64,000 nt of DNA from Streptantibioticus silvisoli (GTDB taxonomy: Bacteria > Actinomycetota > Actinomycetes > Streptomycetales > Streptomycetaceae), in NCBI RefSeq assembly GCF_027947535.2, contig NZ_JAAGKO020000026.1:54018-118017 (forward strand), given 5' to 3'. Positions within the stretch are counted from its first letter, which is position 1, and each line of letters begins with the position of its first letter. The notes under the pieces were generated by a model that saw only the letters and a program-made list of their open reading frames with translations, ran no database searches and was not told where the DNA came from. Below are positions 48,511-57,817 of the stretch, piece by piece. A program made the position numbers and the translations under genes.

Positions 48511-48966
48511 ATGAAGCTCGACCGCCTCGACGAGTCCATCGTCCACGCGCTGGCCTCGGACGCCCGCCGCTCCTACGCCGACATCGGCACCGCCGTCGGC
48601 CTGTCCGCCCCCGCCGTCAAACGCCGCGTCGACCGGCTGCTGGCGGCGGGCGTCATCACCGGCTTCACCGTCCGCGTCGACCAGGCCGCCCTGGGCTGGG
48701 AGACCGAGGCGTTCGTCGAGCTGTACTGCCGCCACAACACCTCGCCGTCCGACATCCGGCGCGGCCTGTCGCGCTACCCGGAGGTCGTCGCCGCCTCCAC
48801 CGTCACCGGTGAGGCCGACGCCGTGGTGCACATCTACGCCGAGGACGTCCGGCACTTCGAACGGGTGCTGGAGCGCATCGCCGGCGAGCCGTTCGTGGAG
48901 CGCACCAAGTCCGTGCTGGTGCTGTCCCCGCTGCTGCGCCGTCACAGCATGGGGGCGCCTTCGTAA
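48511..48966 (+). CDS. Lrp/AsnC-family transcriptional regulator
   Basis: A 151-residue regulator. The N-terminal helix-turn-helix reads LDRLDESIVHALASDARRSY and VGLSAPAVKRRVDRLLAAGVI. The C-terminal RAM domain (about 60-140) would bind an amino acid. It is seven bases after guaB1 but probably serves the downstream davA-davB genes, which make and use amino-acid-derived amides. Three phased ACGCAACG repeats lie between it and davA. Lysine is therefore the most likely effector; this is inference. Confidence 0.9.
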   Translation: MKLDRLDESIVHALASDARRSYADIGTAVGLSAPAVKRRVDRLLAAGVITGFTVRVDQAALGWETEAFVELYCRHNTSPSDIRRGLSRYPEVVAASTVTGEADAVVHIYAEDVRHFERVLERIAGEPFVERTKSVLVLSPLLRRHSMGAPS

Positions 48967-48978
48967 CGCGCCGGGAGC

Positions 48979-49040
48979 ACGCAACGAATCGCCGCCGGGC
49001 GCCCGAAAGACGCAACGGATCGCGCCCGGCGACGCAACGG
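48979..49040. promoter_or_regulatory. Three phased ACGCAACG repeats, candidate Lrp operators
   Basis: ACGCAACGAATCGC (48979), ACGCAACGGATCGC (49010) and ACGCAACGG (49032) are direct repeats. Their spacings of 31 and 22 bp are near three and two helical turns, as expected for an Lrp-type oligomer. They lie between the Lrp gene and davA. Confidence 0.6.
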
Positions 49041-49179
49041 CCGAGCCTTGCCGCCCAGGTCGGCGCGGTCGTACCGTCGAGTCGTCATACCGACGCATGC
49101 CCACGAGCCGCCGGACGGCCGCGCCGAGCACCGCGCGGCCCGGCGGCGCACCCGACGACCGACAGCGACCCGAGGATTC

Positions 49180-49977
49180 ATGAAGCCGTTGCGTATCGCG
49201 CTGTACCAGGGCCCGGCCGGCGTTCCCCGCGACACGGCGGTGAGCCTGGACGCGCTCGACGAGGCGGCCGGGCGTGCCGCGGCCGGCGGGGCGGGGCTGC
49301 TGGCGGCGGCCGAGATGTACCTGACCGGGTACGCGGTCGACGCGCCGGCCGCGGTCGCCGAGCCGGCCGACGGCCCCGGGGCGCGGCGGGTCGCGGCCAT
49401 CGCGGCCCGGCACGGGATCGCGGTGGTCTACGGCTACCCGGAGCGGGACGGCGACGCGGTGTACAACTCCGCCCAGCTGATCGGCCCGGACGGCACCCGG
49501 CTGGCCAACTACCGCAAGACGCACCTGTTCGGCGACTTCGAGAGCGCGCACTTCCGGCCCGGCGACACCCCGGTCGTGCAGGCGGAGCTGGGCGGACTGA
49601 CCGTCGGCCTGCTGATCTGCTACGACGTGGAGTTCCCCGAGGCCGTGCGGGCGCACGCGCTGGCCGGCACCGACCTGCTGCTGGTGCCCACCGCGCTGAT
49701 GCGGCCCTACGACTTCGTACCGCTGACCCTGGTGCCCGCCCGCGCCTACGAAAGCCAGCTGTACGTCGCCTACGCCAACCGGTGCGGCCCGGAGGGCGAG
49801 TTCGACTTCACCGGGCTCAGCTGCCTGTCCGCGCCGGACGGCGTCACGCGCGCCCGGGCCGGGGCCGGCCCCGACCTGGTGTTCGGCGACGCCGACCCCG
49901 CGCTGCTGGCGGCCTCCCGCACCGAGCTGCCGTACCTGCGCGACCGGCGGGCACCGCTGTACCGCTCGCTGGTCTGA
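49180..49977 (+). CDS. davA: 5-aminopentanamidase-like nitrilase-family amidohydrolase
   Basis: A 265-residue member of the carbon-nitrogen hydrolase superfamily. The triad is visible: Glu in LLAAAEMYLTGY, Lys in NYRKTHLFGDFE and Cys in LLICYDVEFPE. Length matches Pseudomonas DavA, which hydrolyses 5-aminovaleramide to 5-aminovalerate. The neighbouring davB strongly supports that role. The ATG at 49180 follows GAGG; the frame upstream is Arg-rich without family match. davB starts 51 bp downstream. Confidence 0.87.
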   Translation: MKPLRIALYQGPAGVPRDTAVSLDALDEAAGRAAAGGAGLLAAAEMYLTGYAVDAPAAVAEPADGPGARRVAAIAARHGIAVVYGYPERDGDAVYNSAQLIGPDGTRLANYRKTHLFGDFESAHFRPGDTPVVQAELGGLTVGLLICYDVEFPEAVRAHALAGTDLLLVPTALMRPYDFVPLTLVPARAYESQLYVAYANRCGPEGEFDFTGLSCLSAPDGVTRARAGAGPDLVFGDADPALLAASRTELPYLRDRRAPLYRSLV

Positions 49978-50028
49978 CGGCCGCGGGGGCCGCCCGCGTT
50001 CCACCGTGATCCAAGGAGAACCACCCTC

Positions 50029-51726
50029 ATGACCTCCACCGTGCCCACCACCGTCCACGACGAGCTGGGGCCGGAGGCGGCCCGCCCCGTGACCATGTTC
50101 GGGCCGGACTTCCCCTACGCCTACGACGACTTCCTGGCCCACCCGGCCGGCCTGGGCTCGGTGCCGGCCGCCGCGTACGGCACCGAGGTCGCGGTGGTCG
50201 GCGGCGGTCTGTCCGGCGTCGTCGCGGCGTACGAGCTGATGCGGATGGGCCTGCGGCCGGTGCTGTACGAGGCCGACCGGATCGGCGGGCGGCTGCGCAC
50301 CGTCGGCTTCGACGGCTGCGAGGGGCTGACCGCGGAGATGGGTGCGATGCGGTTCCCGCCCAGCTCCACCGCCTTCCAGCACTACGTGGACCTGGTGGGC
50401 CTGCGGACCCGGCCGTTCCCCAACCCGCTGTCGCCGGAGACCCCCTCGACGGTGGTGGACCTGAAGGGCACCTCGCACTACGCGCGGACGCTGGACGACC
50501 TGCCGGACGTCTACCACCAGGTGATGGACGCCTGGAACGCCTGCCTGGAGGGCGGCGCGCGGTTCTCCGAGATGCACGCGGCGATCCGGGTGCGGGACGT
50601 GGCGAAGATCCGGGAGATCTGGTCGGAGCTGGTGGCGCGGCTGGACAACCAGACGTTCTACGGCTTCCTGTGCGACTCGCCGGCCTTCGCCAGCTTCCGG
50701 CACCGGGAGATCTTCGGCCAGGTCGGCTTCGGCACCGGCGGCTGGGACACCGACTTCCCGAACTCGATCCTGGAGATCCTGCGCGTCGTCTACACCGGCG
50801 CCGACGACGAGCACCGCGGCATCGTCGGCGGCAGCCAGCAGCTGCCGCTGCGGCTGTGGGACGCGCAGCCGGCGGACGCGGCCCACTGGCCGGCCGGCAC
50901 CTCGCTGTCCTCGCTGCACGGCGGCACCCCGCGACCGGCGGTCACCCGGCTGCACCGCACCGCCGGCAACCGCACCACGGTCACCGACGCCTCCGGCGAC
51001 ATCCGCTCCTACCGCGCGGTGGTCTTCACCGCGCAGAGCTGGATGCTGCTGTCGAAGATCGACTGCGACGACTCGCTCTTCCCCATCGACCACTGGACGG
51101 CGATGGAACGCACCCACTACATGGAGTCGTCGAAGCTGTTCGTACCGGTCGACCGGCCGTTCTGGCTCGACCCCGACCCGCGCACCGGCCGCGACACCAT
51201 GAGCATGACGCTCACCGACCGGATGACCCGCGGCACCTACCTGCTCGACGACGGCCCCGACAAGCCGGCGGTCATCTGCCTGTCGTACACCTGGTGCGAC
51301 GACAGCCTCAAGTGGCTGCCACTGTCGGCGACCGAGCGGATGGAGGTCATGCTCAAGTCGCTCGGCGAGATCTACCCCGGCGTCGACATCCGCAGCCACG
51401 TCATCGGCAACCCGGTGACGGTCTCCTGGGAGAACGAGCCGTACTTCATGGGCGCGTTCAAGGCCAACCTGCCCGGCCACTACCGCTACCAGCGGCGGCT
51501 GTTCACCCACTTCATGCAGGACCGGCTGCCCGCCGACCAGCGCGGCGTCTTCCTGGCCGGCGACGACATCTCCTGGACCGCCGGCTGGGCCGAGGGCGCC
51601 GTGCAGACCGCCCTCAACGCGGTCTGGGGCGTCATGACCCACCTCGGCGGCGGCACCGACCCGGCCAACCCCGGCCCCGGCGACGTCTTCGACACGATCT
51701 GCCCGGTGGAGCTGCCGGAGGACTGA
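50029..51726 (+). CDS. davB: Lysine 2-monooxygenase (flavin amine oxidase family)
   Basis: A 565-residue flavoprotein. The FAD-binding site reads EVAVVGGGLSGVVAAYELMRMGLRPVLYEADRIGGRLR. Segments such as VTMFGPDFPYAYDD, HPAGLGSVPA, FGQVGFGTGGWDTDFPNS, MTLTDRMTRGTYL and GHYRYQRRLFTHFMQ closely follow Pseudomonas putida DavB as I remember it, over the whole length. DavB oxidatively decarboxylates L-lysine to 5-aminovaleramide. The ATG at 50029 follows AAGGAG. Tryptophan- or phenylalanine-2-monooxygenase is the alternative. The later enzymes DavT and DavD are not in the window. Confidence 0.88.
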   Translation: MTSTVPTTVHDELGPEAARPVTMFGPDFPYAYDDFLAHPAGLGSVPAAAYGTEVAVVGGGLSGVVAAYELMRMGLRPVLYEADRIGGRLRTVGFDGCEGLTAEMGAMRFPPSSTAFQHYVDLVGLRTRPFPNPLSPETPSTVVDLKGTSHYARTLDDLPDVYHQVMDAWNACLEGGARFSEMHAAIRVRDVAKIREIWSELVARLDNQTFYGFLCDSPAFASFRHREIFGQVGFGTGGWDTDFPNSILEILRVVYTGADDEHRGIVGGSQQLPLRLWDAQPADAAHWPAGTSLSSLHGGTPRPAVTRLHRTAGNRTTVTDASGDIRSYRAVVFTAQSWMLLSKIDCDDSLFPIDHWTAMERTHYMESSKLFVPVDRPFWLDPDPRTGRDTMSMTLTDRMTRGTYLLDDGPDKPAVICLSYTWCDDSLKWLPLSATERMEVMLKSLGEIYPGVDIRSHVIGNPVTVSWENEPYFMGAFKANLPGHYRYQRRLFTHFMQDRLPADQRGVFLAGDDISWTAGWAEGAVQTALNAVWGVMTHLGGGTDPANPGPGDVFDTICPVELPED

Positions 51727-51734
51727 CGGCGGTG

Positions 51735-51762
51735 GGCGCCGGCGCCCGCGGGCACCGGCGCC
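51735..51762. terminator. Bidirectional hairpin between davB and the DUF5995 gene
   Basis: GGCGCCGGCGCC pairs with GGCACCGGCGCC (one mismatch) around CGCG, between convergent genes. Confidence 0.7.
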
Positions 51763-51765
51763 GGG

Positions 51766-52455
51766 TCACAGCGGGGTGAGCAGGCAGCGGTTGACCAGGC
51801 CGACGCCGGTGTCCAGCCCGTGCGCGAACTCCGCGTACAGGCCGGGCAGTTCGCGCAGCCGCCAGAGCAGGCCGGCCGCGGACCAGGCGGCGGTGCGGGC
51901 GGCGTCCAGGCTCCACACGCCGGCGAGGTGGGTGAGGGGATCGGCCAGCTCCAGCAGGTCGGGGCCGGGCATCAGCTCCTCGCGGACGCGTTCCTCGATG
52001 GCCGCCAGCACGTCGCCGACGCGTTCGAAGTCCCGTTCCACGTCGGCCGGTTGCAGCCCCAGCAGGTGGCAGGTGTCGACCACGGCGAGCGCGAGGTCGT
52101 GGCCGACGTGGGCGTTGACCCCGGCCAGGGCGAACTGCAGCGGGCGCACCGCGCGGTGGTGGCGGGCGGCGAACAGCGGGCGCCAGCAGGCCGGTGCCCG
52201 GCGGCCCTCGGCGTCGGCCTCCACCGCCGACAGGTAGCGCAGCGCGAACGCCGCGCCCAGTTCGGCGGTGCGGTGCGGATGCCGGAACCAGCCCTCGTCC
52301 ACCCGCCGGGTCAGCTCGCGGGTCACCGACAGGTAGACCCGGTTGAAGACCGCGACCCCGTCGCGGTCCGGCAGGCCGGCCGACAGCGCCCGCATCCGCG
52401 CCGCCACCGCCGCCACCCGCGAGGAGGCGGGCACCAGGCGCTCACTGGAGGTCAT
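51766..52455 (-). CDS. DUF5995 family protein
   Basis: A 229-residue, mainly helical cytoplasmic protein. The conserved run AVFNRVYLSVTREL, ALRYLSAVEADAEG, RAPACWRPLF and RPLQFALAGVNAHVGHDLALAV matches the DUF5995 family as I remember it. The repeated His and Asp residues (NAHVGHD) suggest a metal or substrate site, but the function is not known. The ATG at 52455 lies ten bases after GGGAGG; the frame upstream has no family match. Confidence 0.82.
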   Translation of the reverse strand: MTSSERLVPASSRVAAVAARMRALSAGLPDRDGVAVFNRVYLSVTRELTRRVDEGWFRHPHRTAELGAAFALRYLSAVEADAEGRRAPACWRPLFAARHHRAVRPLQFALAGVNAHVGHDLALAVVDTCHLLGLQPADVERDFERVGDVLAAIEERVREELMPGPDLLELADPLTHLAGVWSLDAARTAAWSAAGLLWRLRELPGLYAEFAHGLDTGVGLVNRCLLTPL

Positions 52456-52812
52456 GCGGGCCAGCCTCCCAGCGCCCGGCGCGCGGCGGCGCGCGGCACG
52501 GCCCCGGTTCGTCCCAACGAGCGGCTCTATACATTCCAGCTGACGACTGTCATGCTGACGGCCATAAGAGCAACGGTGGTGCGGTCCCACGGGACCGTCA
52601 CCCGGCGGTCGGGGGGAGACCGCGGCCGGTGCGGCCCTGGGCCGCCGCCGATGCTCCGGGAGCACGTCCGGAGACTGGGACCGGGCGTGCTTCCGCACGT
52701 CGGGGCCGGTGCGCCGGCCGGCCGCCCCGGGCGATCCTGTGAGCGGTGCCACAACAGGCCGCCGACCGCCCCGCGACCGGGCATGGCACACTGAAGGCGT
52801 ACCAGTGACGTT
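52456..52812. other. Non-coding region upstream of the FMN riboswitch
   Basis: No gene is supported here. It should hold divergent promoters for the DUF5995 gene and the riboflavin operon. A direct GCTGACG repeat occurs at about 52539 and 52553, and CACACT at about 52786 could be a -10 element for the riboflavin transcript. Confidence 0.4.
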
Positions 52813-52942
52813 CAGCGCACTCCGGGGTCGGTGCAATTCCGAACCGGCGGTTACAGTCCGCGACCCGTCCGCAGCCAGCGGACGGTTGAGCAGGTGGGAT
52901 TCCTGCACCGACGGTTAAAGTCCGGATGGGAGGCAGTGCGCG
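52813..52942 (+). ncRNA. FMN riboswitch (RFN element)
   Basis: The conserved elements occur in order: CGCACTCCGGGGTCGGTG, ATTCCGAACCGGCGGT, AGTCCGCGACCC, a variable stem, GATTCCTGCACCGACGG, TTAAAGTCCGGATGGGAGG and CAGTGCG, whose end pairs with the opening CGCAC. Binding of FMN would lower expression of the riboflavin genes that follow. Confidence 0.95.
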
Positions 52943-53360
52943 GCGGCACCGGACCGTTCGTCCGCCGCTGCCGGTGGGCCTCGCGACGCGTTGCGCCGTG
53001 ACCGCCCCGCCGCCCCGGTTCCGACGTCGACGGTCCGGTCGCACGCTCGGTTTCCCAGCGATCCCCGGAGTCCGTGCCCGACGAGGCAGGAGGACCCGGG
53101 TGGCGACCCCCGCGCATCCCGAAGCGCCGTACCGCGGCGCCGCAGCGCCATGTCCGCACCCCGCGCGCCGCCGCGTCCCCGCGGCCGCCCGCGCCCTGCC
53201 GCCGGCCGGCCGGCGCCCGTGCGACCACCCCCGCGGCCCGCTGAGCGACCGCACCCCCCGCGTACCGCGGGTGCCCACGTCCACCGGCGCGGCCGGGCCC
53301 CGGCACCGCGCCGCCGCGCGCGCCGCCGCCCGCACCCGCCTGCCCAAGGAGAGCTGACCT
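52943..53360 (+). other. Long leader between the FMN aptamer and ribE
   Basis: A 418-bp GC-rich segment with no recognisable protein. It probably contains the expression platform. An Arg/Pro-rich open frame from 52926 stops three bases before ribE, but its composition is that of random high-GC sequence. Confidence 0.5.
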
Positions 53361-53966
53361 GTGTTCACCGGAATCGTCGAGGAACTGGGCGAGGTCACCG
53401 CGGTCGAGGACCTCGCCGACGCGTCCCGCTTCACCCTGCGCGGACCGCTCGTCACCGAGGGGGCCGGGCACGGGGACTCCATCGCGGTCAACGGCGTGTG
53501 CCTGACCGTCGTCAGCACCGCGGACGGCACCTTCACCGCCGACGTGATGGCCGAGACCCTCAAGCGCTCCAGCCTCGGCGCCCTGCGCCCCGGCTCCCGG
53601 GTCAACCTCGAACGCCCGATGGCGCTCGGCGGCCGGCTCGGCGGCCACCTGGTCCAGGGCCACGTCGACGGCACCGGCACCATCGTGGAACGCGTCCCGG
53701 CCGAGCACTGGGAGATCGTCCGCGTCTCGCTGCCGGCCGAACTGTCGCGCTACGTCGTGGAGAAGGGCTCGATCACGGTGGACGGCATCAGCCTCACCGT
53801 CGTCGAGGCCAACGCCGGCGACTTCACCGTCAGCCTGATCCCCACCACGCTCGCGCTGACCACCCTGGGCCGCAAGGGCCCCGGCGACCCGGTCAACCTG
53901 GAGGTCGACGTGCTGGCCAAGTACGTCGAGCGGCTGCTCGGCGACCGCGCGGGGACCGGCGCGTGA
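53361..53966 (+). CDS. ribE: Riboflavin synthase alpha chain
   Basis: This enzyme dismutates two 6,7-dimethyl-8-ribityllumazines into riboflavin. The 201-residue protein has two lumazine-binding repeats: MFTGIVEELGEV with SIAVNGVCLTV, and GGHLVQGHVDGTG with GSITVDGISLTVVE. The GTG at 53361 follows AAGGAGAGC. It is the first gene after the FMN riboswitch and overlaps ribM by four bases (GTGA). Confidence 0.96.
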   Translation: MFTGIVEELGEVTAVEDLADASRFTLRGPLVTEGAGHGDSIAVNGVCLTVVSTADGTFTADVMAETLKRSSLGALRPGSRVNLERPMALGGRLGGHLVQGHVDGTGTIVERVPAEHWEIVRVSLPAELSRYVVEKGSITVDGISLTVVEANAGDFTVSLIPTTLALTTLGRKGPGDPVNLEVDVLAKYVERLLGDRAGTGA

Positions 53967-54610
53967 GCACCGTCGACTCCCTCAACTCGGTCGCGTTCTC
54001 CGTCTTCGGCGAACACGTCAAGTGGGCTGACATGACCGGCAACCTGCTGGGACTGGCCGGCCTCGCCCTCGGCTGGCGCCGCTCGGTGACCGCCTGGCCG
54101 GTCCAACTGCTGTCCGGCGCCGTCCTGGTGATCGCCTACTGGTCCGCCCACCTGACCGGCGGCGTCGGCAAGCAGCTGCTGGTCGTGGTGACCGCGCTGT
54201 GGGGCTGGTACCGCTGGCAGCGCGGCCGGCACGACGACGGCGGCGTCCAGGTGCGGTTCGCCAGCTGGCCGGAACGCGCCGTGCTGATCGGCAGCACGGT
54301 GGTCGGCACCCTCGCGGTGGTCGCGCTGTTCACCGCCTTCCCCTCGCTGTCGTGGAACCCGTGGCCGGACGCCTACATCTTCGTCGGCACCCTCGCCGCG
54401 ATGTACGCGATGGCCCGCGGCTGGGTCGAGTTCTGGTTCGCCTGGCTCGCCGTCGACGTCGTCGGCGTGCCGCTGGCCTGGAGCGGCGACCTGAAGTTCT
54501 CCGCCCTGGTCTACGTCGTCTACTTCGTCCTGGTGGTCGCCGGGCTGCGCTCCTGGTGGCTGCGCACCCGCGAACACCGCGGACCCCTCCCGGAAGGAGC
54601 GCCGGCATGA
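53963..54610 (+). CDS. ribM: PnuC-family flavin transporter RibM
   Basis: A 215-residue membrane protein with about six to seven hydrophobic segments. The signature [20 protein letters not shown] followed by [17 protein letters not shown] is typical of PnuC vitamin transporters. RibM of the Streptomyces riboflavin operon (S. davaonensis) is a facilitator for riboflavin and roseoflavin; operon position supports the same role. The GTG overlaps the ribE stop and the stop overlaps the ribBA ATG. Confidence 0.93.
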   Translation: MSTVDSLNSVAFSVFGEHVKWADMTGNLLGLAGLALGWRRSVTAWPVQLLSGAVLVIAYWSAHLTGGVGKQLLVVVTALWGWYRWQRGRHDDGGVQVRFASWPERAVLIGSTVVGTLAVVALFTAFPSLSWNPWPDAYIFVGTLAAMYAMARGWVEFWFAWLAVDVVGVPLAWSGDLKFSALVYVVYFVLVVAGLRSWWLRTREHRGPLPEGAPA

Positions 54611-56007
54611 GCACCGCGCCGGACACCTGCCAGCCCGTCAGCGGGATCCTCGACCCCATCGAGCGGGCGATCGCCGACATCGCGGCCGGCCGGCCCGTCG
54701 TCGTGGTCGACGACGAGAACCGGGAGAACGAGGGCGACCTGGTCTTCGCCGCCGAACTCGCCACCCCGCAGCTGGTCGCCTTCATGATGACCGAGGCCCG
54801 CGGCCTGATCTGCGCGCCGATGACCGGTGCGGACCTCGACCGGCTCGACCTGCCGCAGATGGTCGCCCGCAACGACGAACCGATGCGCACCGCCTTCACC
54901 GTCAGCGTCGACGCCGCCCCCGCGCACGGCACCACCACCGGCATCTCCGCCGCCGACCGGGCGGTGACCCTGCGGGCGCTGGCCGACCCGGCGAGCGCCG
55001 CCGCCGACTTCGTGCGCCCCGGCCACGTCTTCCCGCTGCGCGCCCGGGCCGAGGGCGTGCTCGCCCGGGCCGGCCACACCGAGGCCGGCGTCGACCTCGC
55101 CCGGCTCGCCGGCCTGCGCCCGGCCGCGGTGATCTGCGAGATCGCCAACGACGACGGCACCATGGCCCGGCTGCCCGACCTGGTGCTGTTCGCCCGCAAG
55201 CACGGCCTGGCGCTGATCTCCATCGAGGACCTCATCGCGTACCGCCGCGCCGAGCCCGCCGTCCCGGTCCCGGCGGACCTCGCCCCCGCCGCGACCGCCG
55301 TGGCCGCCGCGACCGCCGTGGCCGCCGCTGCCGCCGCGACCGCTGCCGACGCCGACGCCGGTGCCGCGGACGCCGTGCCGAGCGTGCGCCGTGAGGCCGT
55401 CACCCGGCTGCCCACCGCCTACGGCGACTTCCGCGCCTACGGCTACCGCAGCGGGCCGGACGGCGTCGAGCACATCGCCCTGGTGGCCGGTGAGATCGGC
55501 GACGGCCGCGACGTGCTGGTGCGGGTGCACTCCGAATGCCTCACCGGTGACGTCTTCGGCTCCCAGCGCTGCGACTGCGGACCGCAGTTGCGCGCCTCGC
55601 TGGAACGCGTCGCCGCCGAGGGCCGCGGCGTGGTGGTCTACCTGCGCGGGCACGAGGGACGCGGCATCGGCCTGCTGCACAAGCTGCGCGCCTACGAACT
55701 CCAGGAACGCGGCCGCGACACCCTGGACGCCAACCTCGAACTCGGCCTGCCCGCCGACGCGCGCGACTACGGCGCCGGCGCCCGCATCCTGGCCGACCTC
55801 GGGGTGGCATCGGTCCGGCTGATGACCAACAACCCCGACAAGGTCGCCGCCCTGGAGCGCAACGGCCTGCCGGTCACCGCCCGCGAGCCGATGCCGGTGC
55901 GCGCCGGCGAGCACAACGTCCGCTACCTGCGCACCAAGCGCGACCGCATGGGCCACGACCTGCCGTGGCTGGAGACCGGCCAGACCGGCGTGTGCGGCAA
56001 CCAGTGA
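54607..56007 (+). CDS. ribBA: Bifunctional DHBP synthase / GTP cyclohydrolase II
   Basis: RibBA makes both riboflavin precursors: 3,4-dihydroxy-2-butanone 4-phosphate from ribulose 5-phosphate, and the pyrimidine from GTP. The 466-residue protein has the RibB part (about 15-215; [34 protein letters not shown]) and the RibA part (about 255-450; [19 protein letters not shown] with three zinc Cys, [12 protein letters not shown]). An unusual Ala/Thr/Asp linker of about 40 residues (about 218-258) joins them. It overlaps ribM. Confidence 0.96.
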   Translation: MSTAPDTCQPVSGILDPIERAIADIAAGRPVVVVDDENRENEGDLVFAAELATPQLVAFMMTEARGLICAPMTGADLDRLDLPQMVARNDEPMRTAFTVSVDAAPAHGTTTGISAADRAVTLRALADPASAAADFVRPGHVFPLRARAEGVLARAGHTEAGVDLARLAGLRPAAVICEIANDDGTMARLPDLVLFARKHGLALISIEDLIAYRRAEPAVPVPADLAPAATAVAAATAVAAAAAATAADADAGAADAVPSVRREAVTRLPTAYGDFRAYGYRSGPDGVEHIALVAGEIGDGRDVLVRVHSECLTGDVFGSQRCDCGPQLRASLERVAAEGRGVVVYLRGHEGRGIGLLHKLRAYELQERGRDTLDANLELGLPADARDYGAGARILADLGVASVRLMTNNPDKVAALERNGLPVTAREPMPVRAGEHNVRYLRTKRDRMGHDLPWLETGQTGVCGNQ

Positions 56008-56062
56008 CCGCCGAGCACGGCACGAACCACCGACCCAGCACCCGTACCACCGAGGAGAGACG

Positions 56063-56548
56063 TTGAGCGGCAAGGGCGCCCCGGAACTGACCGTCAAGAA
56101 CTGCGCCGACCTGCGGGTCGCGGTGATCGCCGCCCAGTGGCACGAGAAGGTGATGGACGGCCTGGTCGGCGGCGCGCTGCGCGCCCTGGGCGAGCTGGGC
56201 ATCGACGAGCCGACCGTGCTGCGGGTACCGGGCAGCTTCGAACTGCCGGTGGTCGCCAAGGTGCTGGCCGGCCGCGGCTACGACGCGGTGGTCGCGCTCG
56301 GCGTGGTCATCCGCGGCGGCACCCCGCACTTCGACTACGTCTGCCAGGGCGTCACCAACGGCCTGACCCAGGTGTCGGTGGACACCGGCGTCCCGGTCGG
56401 CTTCGGCCTGCTCACCTGCGACACCGAACAGCAGGCGCTGGACCGGGCCGGACTGCCCGGCTCGGCGGAGGACAAGGGGCACGAGGCGGTCACCGCCGCC
56501 GTCTCCACCGCCGCCACGCTGCGTTCGGTCTCCGAACCGTGGCGCTGA
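56063..56548 (+). CDS. ribH: 6,7-dimethyl-8-ribityllumazine synthase
   Basis: RibH condenses the two RibBA-derived precursors to the lumazine used by RibE. The 161-residue protein has the substrate segments [15 protein letters not shown] and [20 protein letters not shown] and the late [18 protein letters not shown]. The start is the TTG at 56063, after GAGGAGAGACG. hisE begins 33 bp downstream. Confidence 0.96.
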   Translation: MSGKGAPELTVKNCADLRVAVIAAQWHEKVMDGLVGGALRALGELGIDEPTVLRVPGSFELPVVAKVLAGRGYDAVVALGVVIRGGTPHFDYVCQGVTNGLTQVSVDTGVPVGFGLLTCDTEQQALDRAGLPGSAEDKGHEAVTAAVSTAATLRSVSEPWR

Positions 56549-56581
56549 CCGGCGGCGACGGACCGTTACGCTAGGAGCACC

Positions 56582-56854
56582 ATGGCCAACAAGACATTCG
56601 AGCAGCTCTTCAGCGAACTCAGCGACAAGGCAGCCACCGGGGACCCCGCCACCTCCCGCACCGCGGAACTGGTGGGGGCCGGGGTGCACGCCATCGGCAA
56701 GAAGGTGGTCGAGGAGGCCGCCGAGGTGTGGATGGCGGCGGAGCACGAGGGCGCCGACCGGACCGCCGAGGAGATCTCCCAGCTGCTGTACCACCTTCAG
56801 GTGATGATGGTCGCCCGGGGAATCTCACTGGACGACGTATACGCTCACCTGTAA
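56582..56854 (+). CDS. hisE: Phosphoribosyl-ATP pyrophosphatase
   Basis: HisE hydrolyses phosphoribosyl-ATP to phosphoribosyl-AMP, the second step of histidine synthesis. The 90-residue all-alpha protein has [27 protein letters not shown] and [17 protein letters not shown], the MazG-like metal-binding helices. Its place behind ribH and before hisG is the usual Streptomyces arrangement. Confidence 0.96.
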   Translation: MANKTFEQLFSELSDKAATGDPATSRTAELVGAGVHAIGKKVVEEAAEVWMAAEHEGADRTAEEISQLLYHLQVMMVARGISLDDVYAHL

Positions 56855-56968
56855 GCCTATGCGGAAGGCGCCGTGTCCGGCGGCGCCTCCCCCTCCCGGA
56901 CCGGCGACCGCGCCGGCCCGGCCCCGCCGACCACGAACCCGTACCGAACCGCGAAGGATCCGCTCCCC

Positions 56969-57817
56969 ATGCTGCGCATCGCCGTCCCCAACAAGGGTGC
57001 ACTCTCCGAGCCCGCCTCGGCGATGCTCCATGAGGCCGGATACCGCCAGCGCAAGGACCGCAGGGAACTGGTGCTCGTCGACGGGCAGAACCAGGTCGAG
57101 TTCTTCTTCCTGCGGCCGCGCGACATCGCCACCTACGTCGGCTCCGGCCGGCTCGACATCGGCATCACCGGCCGCGACCTGCTGCTGGACTCCGGCGCCG
57201 GCGCCGAGGAGATCCTCCAGCTCGGCTTCGGCTCCTCCACCTTCCGCTACGCCACCCGGCCCGACACCGTCACCGACGTGTCGCGGTTCGGCGGGCTGAC
57301 CATCGCCACCTCCTTCCCCGGCCTGGTGGAGAAGCACCTGGCCGAGCACGGGGTGCAGGCGGCCGTGGTGCAGCTGGAGGGCGCGGTGGAGACCGCCATC
57401 CAGCTCGGCGTCGCCCAGGTCATCGCCGACGTGGTCGAGACCGGCACCACCTTGCGGCAGGCCGGCCTGGAGATCATCGGCGAGCCCATCCTGCAGTCCG
57501 AGGCGGTCGTCATCCGGCAGATCGGCGCCGAGGCGGAGGACCCCAAGGTCCGCCAGTTCCTGCGCCGCATGCAGGGCGTCCTGGTCGCCCGCCGCTACGT
57601 GATGATGGACTACGACATCCGCGCCGAGAAGGTCGAGCAGGCCGTCGCGCTCACCCCCGGCCTGGAGTCGCCGACCATCTCCCCGCTGCACCACGAGGGC
57701 TGGGTCGCGGTCCGTTCCATGGTCCCCACCGGCGAGGCCCAGCGGATCATGGACGACCTGTACGACCTCGGCGCCCGCGCCATCCTCACCACCGGCATCC
57801 ACGCCTGCCGGCTGTGA
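56969..57817 (+). CDS. hisG: ATP phosphoribosyltransferase, long form
   Basis: HisG joins PRPP and ATP, the first step of histidine synthesis, and is inhibited by histidine. The 282-residue length shows the long form with a C-terminal regulatory ACT-like domain (about 210-282), which needs no HisZ. Segments LRIAVPNKGALSEPA, GRLDIGITGRDLLLD and the PRPP loop VIADVVETGTTLRQAGLE are present. The ATG at 56969 gives the family start; the open frame upstream has none. The stop overlaps the next GTG. Confidence 0.96.
   Translation: MLRIAVPNKGALSEPASAMLHEAGYRQRKDRRELVLVDGQNQVEFFFLRPRDIATYVGSGRLDIGITGRDLLLDSGAGAEEILQLGFGSSTFRYATRPDTVTDVSRFGGLTIATSFPGLVEKHLAEHGVQAAVVQLEGAVETAIQLGVAQVIADVVETGTTLRQAGLEIIGEPILQSEAVVIRQIGAEAEDPKVRQFLRRMQGVLVARRYVMMDYDIRAEKVEQAVALTPGLESPTISPLHHEGWVAVRSMVPTGEAQRIMDDLYDLGARAILTTGIHACRL

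Noticed and set aside
52926..53357. 143-codon Arg/Pro-rich frame in the riboflavin leader
   Set aside because: It begins inside the conserved 3' end of the FMN aptamer and has no family features. I did not call it a gene, although its stop position beside ribE is noted in the findings.
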